A stretch of DNA of 64,000 nucleotides from Lithobates sylvaticus (lineage: Eukaryota > Chordata > Amphibia > Anura > Ranidae). A program made the position numbers and the translations under genes. The notes beneath the pieces were generated by a model, which was not told the DNA's origin, did no database searches, and worked only from the letters and a program-made list of their open reading frames with translations. This document shows positions 1 to 11,394 of the stretch, in pieces. Numbering within the stretch: position 1 is the first letter of the stretch; the number at the start of each line of letters is the position of its first letter. The stretch covers positions 585,077,731-585,141,730 of the forward strand of contig CM053029.1 in the NCBI GenBank assembly GCA_028564925.1, read 5' to 3'.

Positions 1-2
1 AT

Positions 3-1097
3 AATGTATCCAAGTCTATAGTTTGTGGTATTATAGGAAACTTGCTGAGTGAGCATCTGAGCCTAGGGCTTCAAGAAATCAAACGAGGAGAATGGCCAAG
101 GATAATGAACTCAACTTTATTATTCAATCTTATCAAAGACAGTGGTGTTACTTGTAGGAACTTTGCCCTTGCTAATGTAAGGAGCCTGGATACTCTTTGT
201 AATAAAGATCGCATCGGAAAGCAGGAAGTACCTCTGACCATCGACATCCCTACATGGTCAACAAAACCCTTACCCGTATACAAGATGATCGTTCTTGGTG
301 AGGTGGAGGTGAGAAATGGCACTAATATACTGAAACAACTGCTACCACAAAGCAGACTCGTCGTCAAGGATAACCAAGTATGGAAAACCATGGACCCCAA
401 CTGCTGTACCAAACGTGCCCAGGCCTGGCTTTGTTCCTGTTCTTTTGAGCGGCTGGAGTACGTAGAGGGTTGTGCTGCTACACACTCTGGAAACTGCCTG
501 GTTCGATTACAAAAATTTGAACCGGCCTGGAAGAGAATAATTCATGGAGAAGACTCGAGGGTCTGTGCATTGGGGGTTCCCTCATTCACTTGGCAGAAGC
601 AAGTTCAGTGCCGGACACCTATCACAGGCTGGTGTGTGAACCTCACATATGGACTGTTAACAATCGGACAGGAAGACATTCAAGCCAATATCCACATGAA
701 TCAAGTATCTGTAAACATTGAGCAAACAGATCTTGGCAATTGGGACTCTATGATTTCTCCTTTATTTAAGAAAATTCCACCACTTACAGTTGAATTGGAT
801 ACATTATTTAAGAGGGATAGTAGGAAAATTATAGAATTACAAGAACTGGTGAAGGAAAACCTCATCAGTTCTAATAAAATTGCTAAAGAATTTCAGGAGC
901 CTTGGTGGAGCATACCCAATAACACTCTTTCTCACCCGCTATTGAGAACTCTTTCCATGATTTTTGTGTTCGTTCAATTTATATTAATATGTTTTTTGTT
1001 TGGTTTATATTGTTGTGGTAGAAGACAACTAAGAACAATCCAGAAAAATAAGGAAAGCATAGAGATGGCTTCAATCTTAAGAGCCAGGGATGTCTGA
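3..1097 (+). CDS. retroviral envelope-like protein, C-terminal part (fossil)
   Basis: The frame is open from the window edge, so its true start is upstream and unseen. About 364 codons are visible. The middle is cysteine-rich (several Cys around residues 105-145 of the visible protein) and has N-glycosylation sequons such as NGT, NLT and NNT. Near the C-terminus there is a clear hydrophobic membrane span of about 22 residues (FVFVQFILICFLFGLY), then CCGRR and a short basic cytoplasmic tail. That order (ectodomain, single anchor, short tail) is typical of the transmembrane half of a retroviral Env, which mediates membrane fusion. The stop overlaps the start of the LTR-like block, as is common in proviruses. 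I cannot assign it to a genus by eye. A host membrane gene is a weaker alternative. Confidence 0.55.
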   Translation, partial: NVSKSIVCGIIGNLLSEHLSLGLQEIKRGEWPRIMNSTLLFNLIKDSGVTCRNFALANVRSLDTLCNKDRIGKQEVPLTIDIPTWSTKPLPVYKMIVLGEVEVRNGTNILKQLLPQSRLVVKDNQVWKTMDPNCCTKRAQAWLCSCSFERLEYVEGCAATHSGNCLVRLQKFEPAWKRIIHGEDSRVCALGVPSFTWQKQVQCRTPITGWCVNLTYGLLTIGQEDIQANIHMNQVSVNIEQTDLGNWDSMISPLFKKIPPLTVELDTLFKRDSRKIIELQELVKENLISSNKIAKEFQEPWWSIPNNTLSHPLLRTLSMIFVFVQFILICFLFGLYCCGRRQLRTIQKNKESIEMASILRARDV

Positions 1098-1200
1098 GCG
1101 GTTTGATTGTGAATCGATTCTGATTCGAACCGATCCAAGTGGGGGTATATGTAGTATATTGTGTCTAATATGTGTATGTATGTGTGTATACATGTGTGTA

Positions 1201-1267
<67 letters not shown>

Positions 1268-1901
1268 TATATATATATTTATTATATGTAGTGTTTTTAT
1301 TTAGGCATTCTAAAGACAAGGTTATTCTAGGCAGACCGCTTTAGTAGCCATTATCTAATTGCGCATATTAAAAGAGGGTTTGTTGGTCAAAGGACAAATG
1401 GCCAGACCAGAATTACTCCACATATGAAAGGGAACAGATAATGATTATCTTAATCTAATCAGTATTCACACATATCAAAGGGGGAATATGCAAGAATGTA
1501 AATTGGGGCAGCTTTATAATTACAACTATTCACAGCGTGGGGTTGTCTCCGGTCACTCTGAAAGACCGGGGCAGATCAAAGCATTTAATGGAAACGCCCA
1601 ATCAAATTGCTCAGACATTCAGTGTGTGTGGGGGGGATATAACAGGACGTTCAATCTGTTTAGAAGTGTGTGTTCTTACGAAGGCACCCAAGAGTCACAT
1701 GGTTCCATGGGGCTCTAAATATTACTAGCACTGTCGTGATATGAACTCTGTTGGGTTTTGTCGTCTGTAAGACTGTTCTGTTTGGAAGTCAATAAAATTG
1801 TCTCTCTCTGGGAGAATCGGGTTTTGCTGCGGAGACAATACTTTTAATAACTATATTCCATCTACGAGGAAGGAACGACGATTATAGATTAGATCACTAC
1901 A
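1090..1901 (+). repeat. LTR of the env-bearing provirus
   Basis: The block begins TGTCTGAG and ends CACTACA, giving the usual TG...CA ends. A polyadenylation signal AATAAA lies at 1791-1796, followed by a short GT/T-rich stretch, as expected for R-U5. A (TA)n/(TG)n tract at about 1166-1290 occupies the first part. The left boundary is inferred from the TG start just after env. The right boundary is better supported because the palindrome resumes at 1902. Confidence 0.5.
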
Positions 1902-4900
1902 ATGAGGACAAGGGCCTCATCCCCACAACCCTGGCCGGTGGTTGTGGGGGGTCTGCGGGCGGGGGGCTTATCGGAATCTGGAAGCCCCCTTTAACAAGGG
2001 GACCCCCAGATCCCGCCCCCCCCCCTGTGTGAAATGGTAAGGGGGTACAAAAGTACCCCTACCATTTCACCAAAAAAGTGGCAAAAATGGTAAAAATGAC
2101 AGGAGACGGTCTTTGACAATTCCTTTATTAAAATCTTCTTTCTTCTTTCTTCTGGTCTTCCTTTCTTCATCTTCTCCTTCCGGCATCTTCTTCCATCTTC
2201 TTCCATCTTCTTCTTCCTTCGATTCGCTTCTTCTTCCTCCGGTCTTCTCGTCCCTCTCGTCCGGCGTCGTCCTTCTCGTCCGGCATCGTCGTCTCTTCTC
2301 GCAGGCCGCTCCTCGCAATGGGAGGCTCCCGCTCTGTGAGGCTCCGCTCCGGGTGACAGGTCTTTTATAACGAAGGCACCTGGTGACCCCGCCCCCTCTG
2401 ACGCACGGGGACGTCATGTGGAATTCCCTATGGCTTTCCCCATGACGTCAGAGGGGGGGCGGGGTCACCAGGTGCCTTCGTTATACAAGACCTGTCACCC
2501 GGAGCGGAGCCTCACAGAGCGGGAGCCTCCCATTGCGAGGAGCGGCCTGCGAGAAGAGACGCCGATGCCGGACGAGAAGACCGGAGGAAGAAGAAGCGAA
2601 TCGAAGGAAGAAGAAGATGGAAGAAGATGCTGGAAGGAGAAGATGAAGAAGGAAGACCAGAAGAAAGAAGAAAGAAGATTTTAATAAAGGAATTGTCAAA
2701 GACCGTCTCCTGTCATTTTTACAATTTTTGACACTTTTTTGGTGAAATGGTAGGGGTACTTTTGTACCCCCTTACCATTTCACACAGGGGGGGGGCCGGG
2801 ATCTGGGGGTCCCCTTGTTAAAGGGGGCTTCCAGATTCCGATAAGCCCCCCGCCCGCAGACCCCCACAACCACCGGGCATGGTTGTGGGGATGAGGCCCT
2901 TGTCCTCATCAACATGGGGACAAGGTGCTTTGGGGGGGACCCCAAAGCATCCTCCCAATGTTGAGGGCATGTGGCCTGGTACGGTTCAGGCGGGAGGGGG
3001 GCCGCTCTCGTCCCCCCCCTCCTTTCCTGCGGCCTGCCAGGTTGCGTGCTCGGATAAGGGTCTGGTATGGATTTTATGGGGGACCCCACGCCATTTTTTT
3101 TGGCTAGGGTTCCCCTTAAAATCCATCCCAGACCTCAAGGGTCTGGTATGGATTTTGAGGGGGACCCTACGCCATTTTTTTTTTGGCTGGGGGTCCCCCT
3201 TAATATCCATCCCAGACCTGAAGGGCCTGGTTATTGAATTTGGGGGGACCCCTACGCATTTTTTTATCAATGACTTCAATGAATGACAGTTCTCTGTATT
3301 ACGGATCCAACAATTCATTTGCCGGCAAATAGCCGCGACTCGATTTTAAATAGTTTTTTTTTCCTGAAAAAATGACACTGTGCAGGAACAGTTCTCTATA
3401 TTAGATATACTGAATCTCGAAGCATTCGAAGCATTCGTTATATCCGCTATTATAATTTCTTTCATATTAGTTGAAATTACATATTTGTTAGTTGTTGTAT
3501 TCGAATTGTTCTCTGTATTGCGGGAATCGGCAATTAGCCGCGAGTGATTTTAAATATTTTTTTTTTCCTGCAAAAATGACACATTGTACAGAGAGAGTTG
3601 TAAAAACGGGAAACATACCCCCCCTTCTATATACTATATACTCTATAGTATGCCTATGAAGGGGGGCATGTTTCCCGTGTTTACAACTCTCTCTGTACAA
3701 TGTGTCATTTTTGCAGGAAAAAAAGACATTTAAAATCACTCGCGGCTAATTGCCGATTCCCGTAATACAGAGAACAATTCGAATGTTGTATTGTAACTAA
3801 CAAATATCTAATTTCAACTAATATGAAAGAAATTATAATAGCGGATATAACAAATGCTTCGAATGCTTCGAATGCTTCGAGATTCAGTATATCTAATATA
3901 GAGAACTGTCTCTGTACAATGTGTCATTTTTGCAGGAAAAAAAACTATTTAAAATCACTCGCAGCTATTTGCCGGCAAATGAATTGTTGGATCCGTAATA
4001 CAGAGAACAGTCATTCATTGAAGTCATTGATAAAAAAAAGCGTAGGGGTCCCCCAAATTCAATAACCAGGCCCTTCAGGTCTGGGATGGATATTAACCAC
4101 TTGCCGACCGGCGCACGACGATATACGTCGACAGAATGGCACGTACAGGCAGGAGGGCGTATATATACGTCCCTCCTTTAGCCTGTCCGTGCCATCGGGA
4201 GCGCGCCGGGAGCGGCGCGCTCCCGCGCCGGTCGGGACCCCCGTGAGTCTGGCCGCGGTCCCCGCGGACTCGATCGCCGCGGGGACTCCCGCGATCGTCT
4301 CACGGAGCGGCTAAACGGGGAGATGCCGAGATAAACAGCATCTCCCCGTTCTGCCTAGCAACTAGTGACGCCGATCTCTGCTCCCTGTGATTGGAGCAGA
4401 GATCAGCATTCACTAGCTGACAGCCACGCCCCCCCACAGTAAAAAAAACACCCCTAGGCCTACTTAACCCCTACACTGCCACCTTGTGGTTAAATCCTAA
4501 ACTGCCAGTGTCATTTATACAGAAATCAATGCATTTAAATGCATTAATTGCTGTAAAAATGACAATGGTCCCAAAAATGTGTCAAAAATGTCCGATGTGT
4601 CCGCCATAATGTCGCAGTCACAAAAAAAATCGCAGATCTCCGCCATTAATAATAAAAAAAAAATTATTAATAAAAATGCTATAAAACTATCCCCTATCTT
4701 GTAAACGCTATAACTTCGGCGCAAACCGATCAATAATCGCTTATTGCGATTTTTTTTACCAAAAATATGTAGAAGAATACGTATCGGCCTAAACTGAGGA
4801 AAAAAAATGTTTTTTTATATATTTTTGGGGGATATTTATTATAGCAAAAAATAAAAAATAATGCATTTTTTTCAAAATTGTCGCTCTATTTTTGTTTATA

Positions 4901-6800
4901 GCGCAAAAAATAAAAACCGCAGGGGCGATCAAATACCACCAAAAGAAAGCTCTATTTGTGGGAAAAAAAGGACGTCAATTTTGTTTGGGAGCCACGTCGC
5001 ACGACCACGCAATTGTCAGTTTAAAGCGACGCAGTGCCGAATCGCAAAAAGGGGCCTGGTCCTTTGGCTGCAAATTGGTCCGGTCTGAAAGTGGTTAAGG
5101 GGGACCCCAGCCAAAAAAAAATAAAAATGGCGTAGGGTCCCCCTCAAAATCCATACCAGACCCTTGAGGTCTGGGATGGATTTTAAGGGGAACCCTAGCC
5201 AAAAAAAATGGCGTGGGGTCCCCCATAAAATCCATACCAGACCCTTATCCGAGCACGCAACCTGGCAGGCCGCAGGAAAAAGAGGGGGGGACGAGAGCGG
5301 CCCCCCTCCCGCCTGAACCGTACCAGGCCACATGCCCTCAACATTGGGAGGGTGCTTTGGGGTCCCCCCCAAAGCACCTTGTCCCCATGTTGATGAGGAC
5401 AAGGGCCTCATCCCCACAACCGTGCCCGGTGGTTGTGGGGGTCTGCGGGCGGGGGGCTTATCGGAATCTGGAAGCCCCCTTTAACAAGGGGACCCCCAGA
5501 TCCCGCCCCCCCCCTGTGTGAAATGGTAAGGGGGTACCACCCCTACCATTTCACCAAAAAAGTGTCAAAAAATGGTAAAAATGACAGGAGACGGTCTTTG
5601 ACAATTCCTTTATTAAAATCTTCTTTCTTCTTTCTTCTGGTCTTCCTTCTTCATCTTCTCCTTCCGGCATCTTCTTCCATCTTCTTCCATCTTCTTCTTC
5701 CTTCGATTCGCTTCTTCTTCCTCGGTCTTCTCGTCCTTCTCGTCCGGCGTCGTCCTTCTCGTCCGGCATCGGCGTCTCTTCTCGCAGGCCGCTCCTCGCA
5801 ATGGGAGGCTCCCGCTCTGTGAGGCTCCGCTCCGGGTGACAGGTCTTGTATAACGAAGGCACCTGGTGACCCCGCCCCCCCTCTGACGTCATGGGGAAAG
5901 CCATAGGGAATTCCACATGACGTCCCCGTGCGTCAGAGGGGGCGGGGTCACCAGGTGCCTTCGTTATAAAAGACCTGTCACCCGGAGCCTCACAGAGCGG
6001 GAGCCTCCCATTGCGAGGAGCGGCCTGCGAGAAGAGACGACGATGCCGGACGAGAAGGACGACGCCGGACGAGAAGGACGAGAAGACCGGAGGAAGAAGA
6101 AGCGAATCGAAGGAAGAAGACGATGGAAGAAGATGACGGAAGGAGAAGATGAAGGAAGGAGAAGATGAAGAAGGAAGACCAGAAGAAAGAAGAAAGAAGA
6201 TTTTAATAAAGGAATTGTCAAAGACCGTCTCCTGTAATTTTTACAATTTTTGACTCTTTTTTGGTGAAATGGTAGGGGTACTTTTGTACCCCCTTACCAT
6301 TTCACACAGGGGGGGGGGCGGGATCTGGGGGTCCCCTTGTTAAAGGGGGCTTCCAGATTCCGATAAGCCCCCCGCCCGCAGACCCCCACAACCACCGGCC
6401 AGGGTTGTGGGGATGAGGCCCTTGTCCTCATCAACATGGGGACAAGGTGCTTTGGGGGGGACCCCAAAGCACCCTCCCAATGTTGAGGGCATGTGGCCTG
6501 GTACGGTTCAGGCGGGAGGGGGGGCCGCTCTCGTCCCCCCCTCCTTTCCTGCGGCCTGCCAGGTTGCGTGCTCGGATAAAGGGTCTGGTATGGATTTTGA
6601 GGGGGACCCCACGCCATTTTTTTTTTTTTTGGCCGGGGTTCCCCTTAAAATCCATCCCAGACCTGAAGGGTCTGGTATGGATATTTGGGGGGGACCCCAC
6701 GCCATTTTATTTATTTTTTGGCTGGGGTCCCCCTTAATATCCATACCAGACCTGAAGGGCCTGGTTATTGAATTTGGGGGGACCCCTACGCTGATTTTTT
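1902..6800. repeat. giant nested palindrome (foldback repeat), centre near 3645
   Basis: The sequence from 1902 to about 3640 returns as its reverse complement from about 3657 to 6400, once the 998-bp insert at 4097-5094 and its extra TTAA are removed. Arms are about 1.74 kb and the central spacer is about 30 bases. Each arm contains a smaller palindrome with centres near 2432 and 5905, so it is a palindrome of palindromes. Landmarks include TGAAATGGTAAGGGGGTAC, the phrase GGTCTGGTATGGATTTT, GAAGAAG-rich purine tracts and CGGCAATTAGCCGCGAG near the middle. The right side continues to about 6800; the matching outer left part would lie beyond the provirus. No coding function is seen. Confidence 0.85.
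4093..5098 (+). mobile_element. non-autonomous TTAA-targeting DNA transposon (998 bp) inserted in the palindrome arm
   Basis: The element proper is 4097-5094, flanked by TTAA at 4093-4096 and 5095-5098. The ends form an imperfect inverted repeat, CCACTTGCCGACCGG against the reverse complement CCACTTTCAGACCGG. The mirror arm carries the uninterrupted site TTAA at 3200-3203, so insertion and target duplication are read directly from the sequence. TTAA duplication is typical of piggyBac and of Kolobok/T2 elements; the ends alone do not decide which. The interior has no transposase frame. It contains GCGACGCAGTGCCGAATCGC and the tract CCACCAAAAGAAAGCTC, which mark other copies in this window. Confidence 0.85.
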
Positions 6801-6834
6801 TTTTTTTCTGCAAAAATGACACTTTGTCATTCGA

Positions 6835-7260
6835 ATTCATTCGTTATATCTGCTATAATAATTTCGTTCAAATTAGTTGAAATTCGATATTGGTAGTTGG
6901 ATTTACTAACGATTCGTAACTATTCATAACGATTCGTAACGATTCGTAACTATTCATAACGATTCGTAACGATTCGTAACTTGAAATTGAAATTCGATAT
7001 TTGTAGTTGGATTCGAATTGTTCTCTGTGTTATGAGAACCAACAATTCATTAGCCGCGTTAACGATTCGTAACGATTCGTAACGATTCGTAACGATTCGT
7101 AACTTTACTAACGATTCGTAAAAAAAATTACGATTCGTCCGAATTTCGTATTTCGTACGAATTCGAACGGAATTTCGTACACGAATTACGAAATTTTTTT
7201 ATATACGAAACGGGACGAAACGAAACGAAACAAATTTTTTGACAGTTCCCATGTCTACTA
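6835..7260. repeat. foldback of iterated ACGAAT/ATTCG motifs
   Basis: This stretch is built from repeated AACGATTCGT units followed by ACGAA/TTCGT motifs in both orientations and ends near CCCATGTCTA. It resembles the element at 41495-41953 in composition and in its ACATGTCTA-type end. It starts inside sequence resembling the palindrome centre (3400-3500), so it may be an expansion within or next to that family. Confidence 0.55.
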
Positions 7261-7644
7261 AGAGTCAGGTGGAAGATGGAGAGGCAGTGCTGAGGGGACT
7301 GTCAGTGGCCCTTGAGGGACCCCTGCTGGGGAGGGGGCTCTACCTTGGGCTGGGGACTTACAAGGGGAGAGCCTGCCACATATAGCTGGTCTCTCTGGAA
7401 GATAGCGGTGTGCTTAAATCTTCTCTACCTTGCTCTAGTCTGCTCTGGTGATCTCCAGAGAATCAGTCAGGTAGACTGGTGGAGGAGCAGCCAGGTGGGC
7501 TAGCATTTCCTGCAGTGGTAGAGTTGGCACCAGTGTCTAAAAGGGAGTTGAAGTTACTCCAAGATGCGGTTCACAACACATTGTGCTACTTCGTAAGGGA
7601 CTGAGAGTTCCTAGCCTGTAAGGGGCTGTTGCTGATTAAGGATG
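7261..7644. other. unassigned sequence
   Basis: I recognise no gene or repeat family here. The only frame of note is a 63-codon one without recognisable domains. Confidence 0.3.
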
Positions 7645-8160
7645 GGCCGAACACCCCCCTGTTCGGTTCTCAGCAGAACTCTCGAACAGGGGAAATGTTC
7701 TAACTTCTATGGCGAACGTGAAGCCAGAAGGGGGCAGTGCCACCGGGTGACATAGCCAGGTGGCCCCACCTGAAATGTCAAAGGGCAGAGCGGGCATATG
7801 GCAATTTTATTTTTTTCTAATCTGGCGGGTGTCATGATTGACGATGGATTTACATTGAGGGATATAATTTTTTTATTCTTTAATAAAGGACTTGTTAAAA
7901 ACAATGTACCCGATACTCATTCAAATGGGGGTGCGGGATCTGGGGGCCCCCTTGTTAAAGGTGGGCTTCCATATTCCAATAAGCCCCCCGTCCGCAGACC
8001 CCGACCACCACAGCCCAGGGTTGTCGGAAAAAGGCCCTTGTCCCCATCAACATGGGGACAAGGTGCTTTGGGGTGAGGGGGGGGGGGGGCAGAGCCCAAA
8101 GGACCTGGTATGGACAGGGGGGGACCCCATGCCGTTTTTTCTATTAAGCTGTCAGCAGGC
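7645..8160. repeat. decayed partial copies of the palindrome family
   Basis: 7645-7690 carries the terminal motif GGCCGAACACCCCCCTG, seen inverted at 31835-31856 and 63358-63380. 7915-8080 matches the arm phrases GTTAAAGG..GGGCTTCC, AAGCCCCC and CATCAACATGGGGACAAGG. The copy is incomplete and more diverged than the main palindrome. Confidence 0.6.
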
Positions 8161-8164
8161 AAAC

Positions 8165-8795
8165 TCATTGACAGTTGAGGACATCTGGTTACAAAGGATG
8201 GGGAGATGGCAAAGGTATTGAATTTATTCGTCTCCTGTCTTCACGAGGGAATCGGGGGGCTTCAGTAACCAAAACTGCAGTGTTTGTCCTCATGACACAT
8301 CACAGGAAGGACCCTCATGGCTAACAGAGGACAGAATTAGAAATAGACTTGGGAAACTTAACATTAATAAATCACAGGGACCAAATGGCTTGCACCCGAG
8401 GGTATTTAGGGAACTCAGTCAAGTAATTGCCAGACCATTGTTCCTAATATTTACTGACAGTCTACTGACCAGAATGGGACCAGCTGATTGGAGAAAAGCC
8501 AATGTAGCAATAATATTTTAAAAAGGGCCAAAATAAATCCCTGGGAATTACAGACCAGTTAGCCTAACATCAATAGTATGCAAGCTCTTGGAGGGGATCA
8601 TAAGGGACTATATACAAGATTTTAGTAATGAAAACGGTATCATTAGCAGTAATCAGCATGGATTCATGAAGAATCATTCTTGCAAACCAATCTATTAACC
8701 TTCTATGAGGAGGTGAGCTGCCAGCTAGATAAAGGAAGGCCTGTAGAAGTGGTGTATCTGGACTTTGCAAAAGCATTTGACACAGTTCCCCATTA
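8165..8795 (+). mobile_element. CR1/L2-type LINE fragment (reverse transcriptase part)
   Basis: Translation gives the Jockey-superfamily reverse transcriptase phrases GLHPRV, FRELSQVIARPLFLIF and DWRKANVA, then NYRPVSLTSIVCKLLEG, QHGF and [11 protein letters not shown]. It is the same family as the copy at 31857-33149. The reading frame is interrupted by at least one stop (after VAIIF) and a small deletion near 8680. Both ends are truncated: it begins beside a palindrome-family fragment and stops where a MITE-like repeat starts at about 8806. It is a dead fragment. Confidence 0.8.
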
Positions 8796-8805
8796 ACGTT
8801 TACCG

Positions 8806-9322
8806 TATATACTCAAGTATAAGCCGACCCGAATATAAGCCGAGGAAACCTAATTTTACCACAAAAAACTGGGAAAACGTATTGACTCGAGTATAAGCCT
8901 AGGGTGAGAAATGCGCAGCTACTGTAAGTGGAAAAAGAGGGTCAACAATGCCCATTTGCAGCCTCACTGTGCCCATTTGCATGCCTCACTGTGCTCATTT
9001 GCAGCCATAGGTCCCTGAACTTCAAACTTTGTAGTTAAGGGTTCCTAGATGCCCCTAGCTGCAGCCAAAGGGTCCCGAAATAACATTGCTGCAGATGGAC
9101 ACAACTTGGCCGACTTTGGGGCCCAGTATCTCGGGGCCACTTGATTCTAGGAACCCAAAATGTGTGTGTGTGTGTGTGTGTGCAAACCCAGTAGAACCAG
9201 CACTACAACATATCCTAAGATGGGGTTCCTAGAACCAAGTGGCCCCAAGATACAGGGCCCTAAAGTCGGTTCGGAAAATGTCAAGCACTTTTCTGCAGCA
9301 GAGAATGACATTTTCCGAACTC
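8806..9322. repeat. MITE-like repeat with ACTCGAGTATAAGCC motifs
   Basis: It starts ACCGTATATACTCAAGTATA and carries TATAAGCCGA and GAGTATAAGCC iterations, a style common to a widespread vertebrate non-autonomous DNA repeat whose superfamily I cannot name. Three imperfect copies of CCCATTTGCAGCCTCACTG lie at about 8950-9010. A (GT)n tract is at 9160-9182. The phrase AGGAACCC(A) recurs in both orientations around 9140 and 9225, giving a short foldback. Confidence 0.45.
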
Positions 9323-10509
9323 CATTTGTGGGAAAAAAATGAAATACATTTTGTTTGAGTACAGCGTTTTGCACGACCGCGCAATTGTCAGTTAACCACT
9401 TCAGCCCCGGACCAATTTGCAGCCAAAGGACCAGGCCTCTTTTTGCGATTCGGCACTGCGTCGCTTTAACTGACAATTGCCCGGTCATGCGACGTGGCTC
9501 CAAAACAAAGGCATTGGCGTCCTTTTTCCCCACAAATAGAGCTTTCTTTTGGTGGCATTTGATCGCCCCTGCGGTTTTTTATTTTTTGCGCTATAAACAA
9601 AAATAGAGCGACAATTTTGAAAAAAATTCAATGTTTTTTACTTTTTGCTATAATAAATATCCCCAAAAAAATATATAAAAAAAACATTTTTTTTCCTCAG
9701 TTTAGGCCGATATGTATTCTTCTACATATTTTTGGTAAAATAAAAAAATCGCAATTAGCGATTATTGATTTGTTTGCGCAAAAGTTATAACGTTTACAAA
9801 ATAGGGGATAGTTTTATAGCATTTTTATTAATATTTTTTTTTTTACTAGTAATGGCAGCGATCAGCGATTTTTATTGTGACTGTGACATTATGGAGGACA
9901 CATCGAACATTTTTGACACATTTTTGGGATTATTGTCATTTATATAGAAATCAGTGCTATTTAAATGCACTGATTCCTATGTAAATGACACTGGCAGTGA
10001 AGGAGTTAACCACTAGGGGGCGGGGAGGGGCTAAGTGTGACGTGTTGTGGTTTTTTTTTACAGTAGGGGGGCGTGGCTGTACGTCTGACGTCATTGATCG
10101 GCTTTCCCGATGACAGGGAACAGCCGATCAACGACAGGCAGTGTAGGAAGCACGGGGAGAGGTTTGTTTACAACTCCCCGTTCTTCAGCTCTGTGACCCG
10201 ATCGCGGGACACCAGCGGCGATCGGGTCTGCTGGTCCCGCGGCCATGGTCACGGAGCTCCCGACCGGGTCGCGAGTGCGCCGCCAGCGGGTCGCGAGTGC
10301 ACCGCCAGCGGCGCGCAGGCGACCCCACGGCTAGGCAATTAAAGAAGACGTATATATACGTGCTTTTGCCTAGCCGTACCATTTTGCCGACATGTATGTA
10401 CATGTATGTACAGGCGGCGGTCGGGAAGCGGTTAAAGCGACGCAGTGCCGTATCGCAAAAAACGGCCTGGTCATTAAGGGGGAAAATCTTCCGGCCTGTA
10501 AGTGGTTAA
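9323..10509 (-). mobile_element. TTAA element nested in an older TTAA element
   Basis: The inner element is 9396-10431, flanked by TTAA at 9392-9395 and 10432-10435; it is the reverse complement of the family copy at 4097-5094. The outer remnant is 9323-9391 plus 10436-10505, ending AAGTGG before TTAA at 10506-10509. Joining the outer pieces recreates GTCAGTTAAAGCGACGCAG, which is intact at about 5016-5034 and 31520-31540. This is a second direct demonstration of the TTAA target. No transposase frame is present. Confidence 0.8.
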
Positions 10510-11147
10510 AAAGTATATAGTTATACGAAAGGAGATTAACACCATTACTTGAATTCCAGCGTGTCCTTCTAATGTTCTATTGTTGGCGCTCATATCAATA
10601 ACTGCATTTTTTTATGACCACTGTTATGACATCAGCCTCTTGTGTTACACTTTATCAGTGATCATCAGCAAAGACACATGCTAAAACTAGACCATTGATG
10701 CCGATTCCACCCGAGTGTGCTGAAAGATTGAGAAGGAATTGGAAACAACTGTCTGGAATAGGAGTGATGTTTATTTTCTCTGTGAATAGACAGAAATCTG
10801 AAATTTCCATACTGAACAGTTCTGCAAGTTCATACAAATTTCCTGGAGAAGTTTTAAAGTGGCTTCCAAGGATTGTCATGTTTAAAGCCTTACTCTAGGT
10901 TTACTGAGTTTAAATAGTTCGGACCAAGCTGACCGAAACAAGCTATATAATTTACTAAGAAATGTGCCTGTAGGTGTGGTGCAGCGTGGTGCAATGACAA
11001 TAATTCACACAGATGGAAGCAATAAAGATCTTGTATTGAAGAATGCAATGACAGTTCACAACAGAACCTGGGGGAGGAGATATAAAAAGTCCCCTGTTAA
11101 AATGTCAGATTTATGCGATTTAAAAAAAATGTGACCTATTGACTGTA
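10510..11147. other. unassigned sequence upstream of the Tc1 element
   Basis: Frames of 67 and 74 codons overlap on opposite strands at 10655-10898, with no recognisable domain. The sequence is AT-rich and not visibly repetitive. I make no functional call. Confidence 0.3.
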
Positions 11148-11394
11148 CAACTCAACTGAAAAACAAACTGAAATCTTTTAGGGGGGAGTAAAAATAAAAA
11201 AATAAAATAATGTGGTTGCATAAGTGTGCACACCCTCTTATAACTGGGGATGTAGTTGTGTTCAGAGTTAAGCAATCACATTCAGACTCATGTTATATAG
11301 GAGTCAGTACACACCTACCATCATTTAAAGTGCCCCTTATTAATCCCAAATAAAGTTCTGCTGTTCTAGTAGGTCTTTCCTGACATCTTCTTAG

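Larger units (their letters stand above)
1..1901 (+). mobile_element. 3' end of an endogenous retrovirus (env + LTR), fossil
   Basis: An envelope-like frame runs directly into an LTR-like block. The right edge is placed at 1901 because the next base resumes the large palindrome, whose mirror copy near 6410-6440 reads through without an LTR. This suggests the provirus inserted into the palindrome. The rest of the element lies upstream of the window. The visible part looks unbroken, so the copy is probably not very old, but without the partner LTR no age can be set. Retroviral identity rests on the env-then-LTR order and the membrane anchor; the genus is unresolved. Confidence 0.6.

Noticed and set aside
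2067-2699. Glu/Lys/Arg-rich frames in the palindrome arms
   Set aside because: GAAGAAG purine tracts give charged frames on one strand and Ser/Leu/Phe-rich frames on the other; the same frames recur at 5551-6221 and 29773-30282 as repeat copies.
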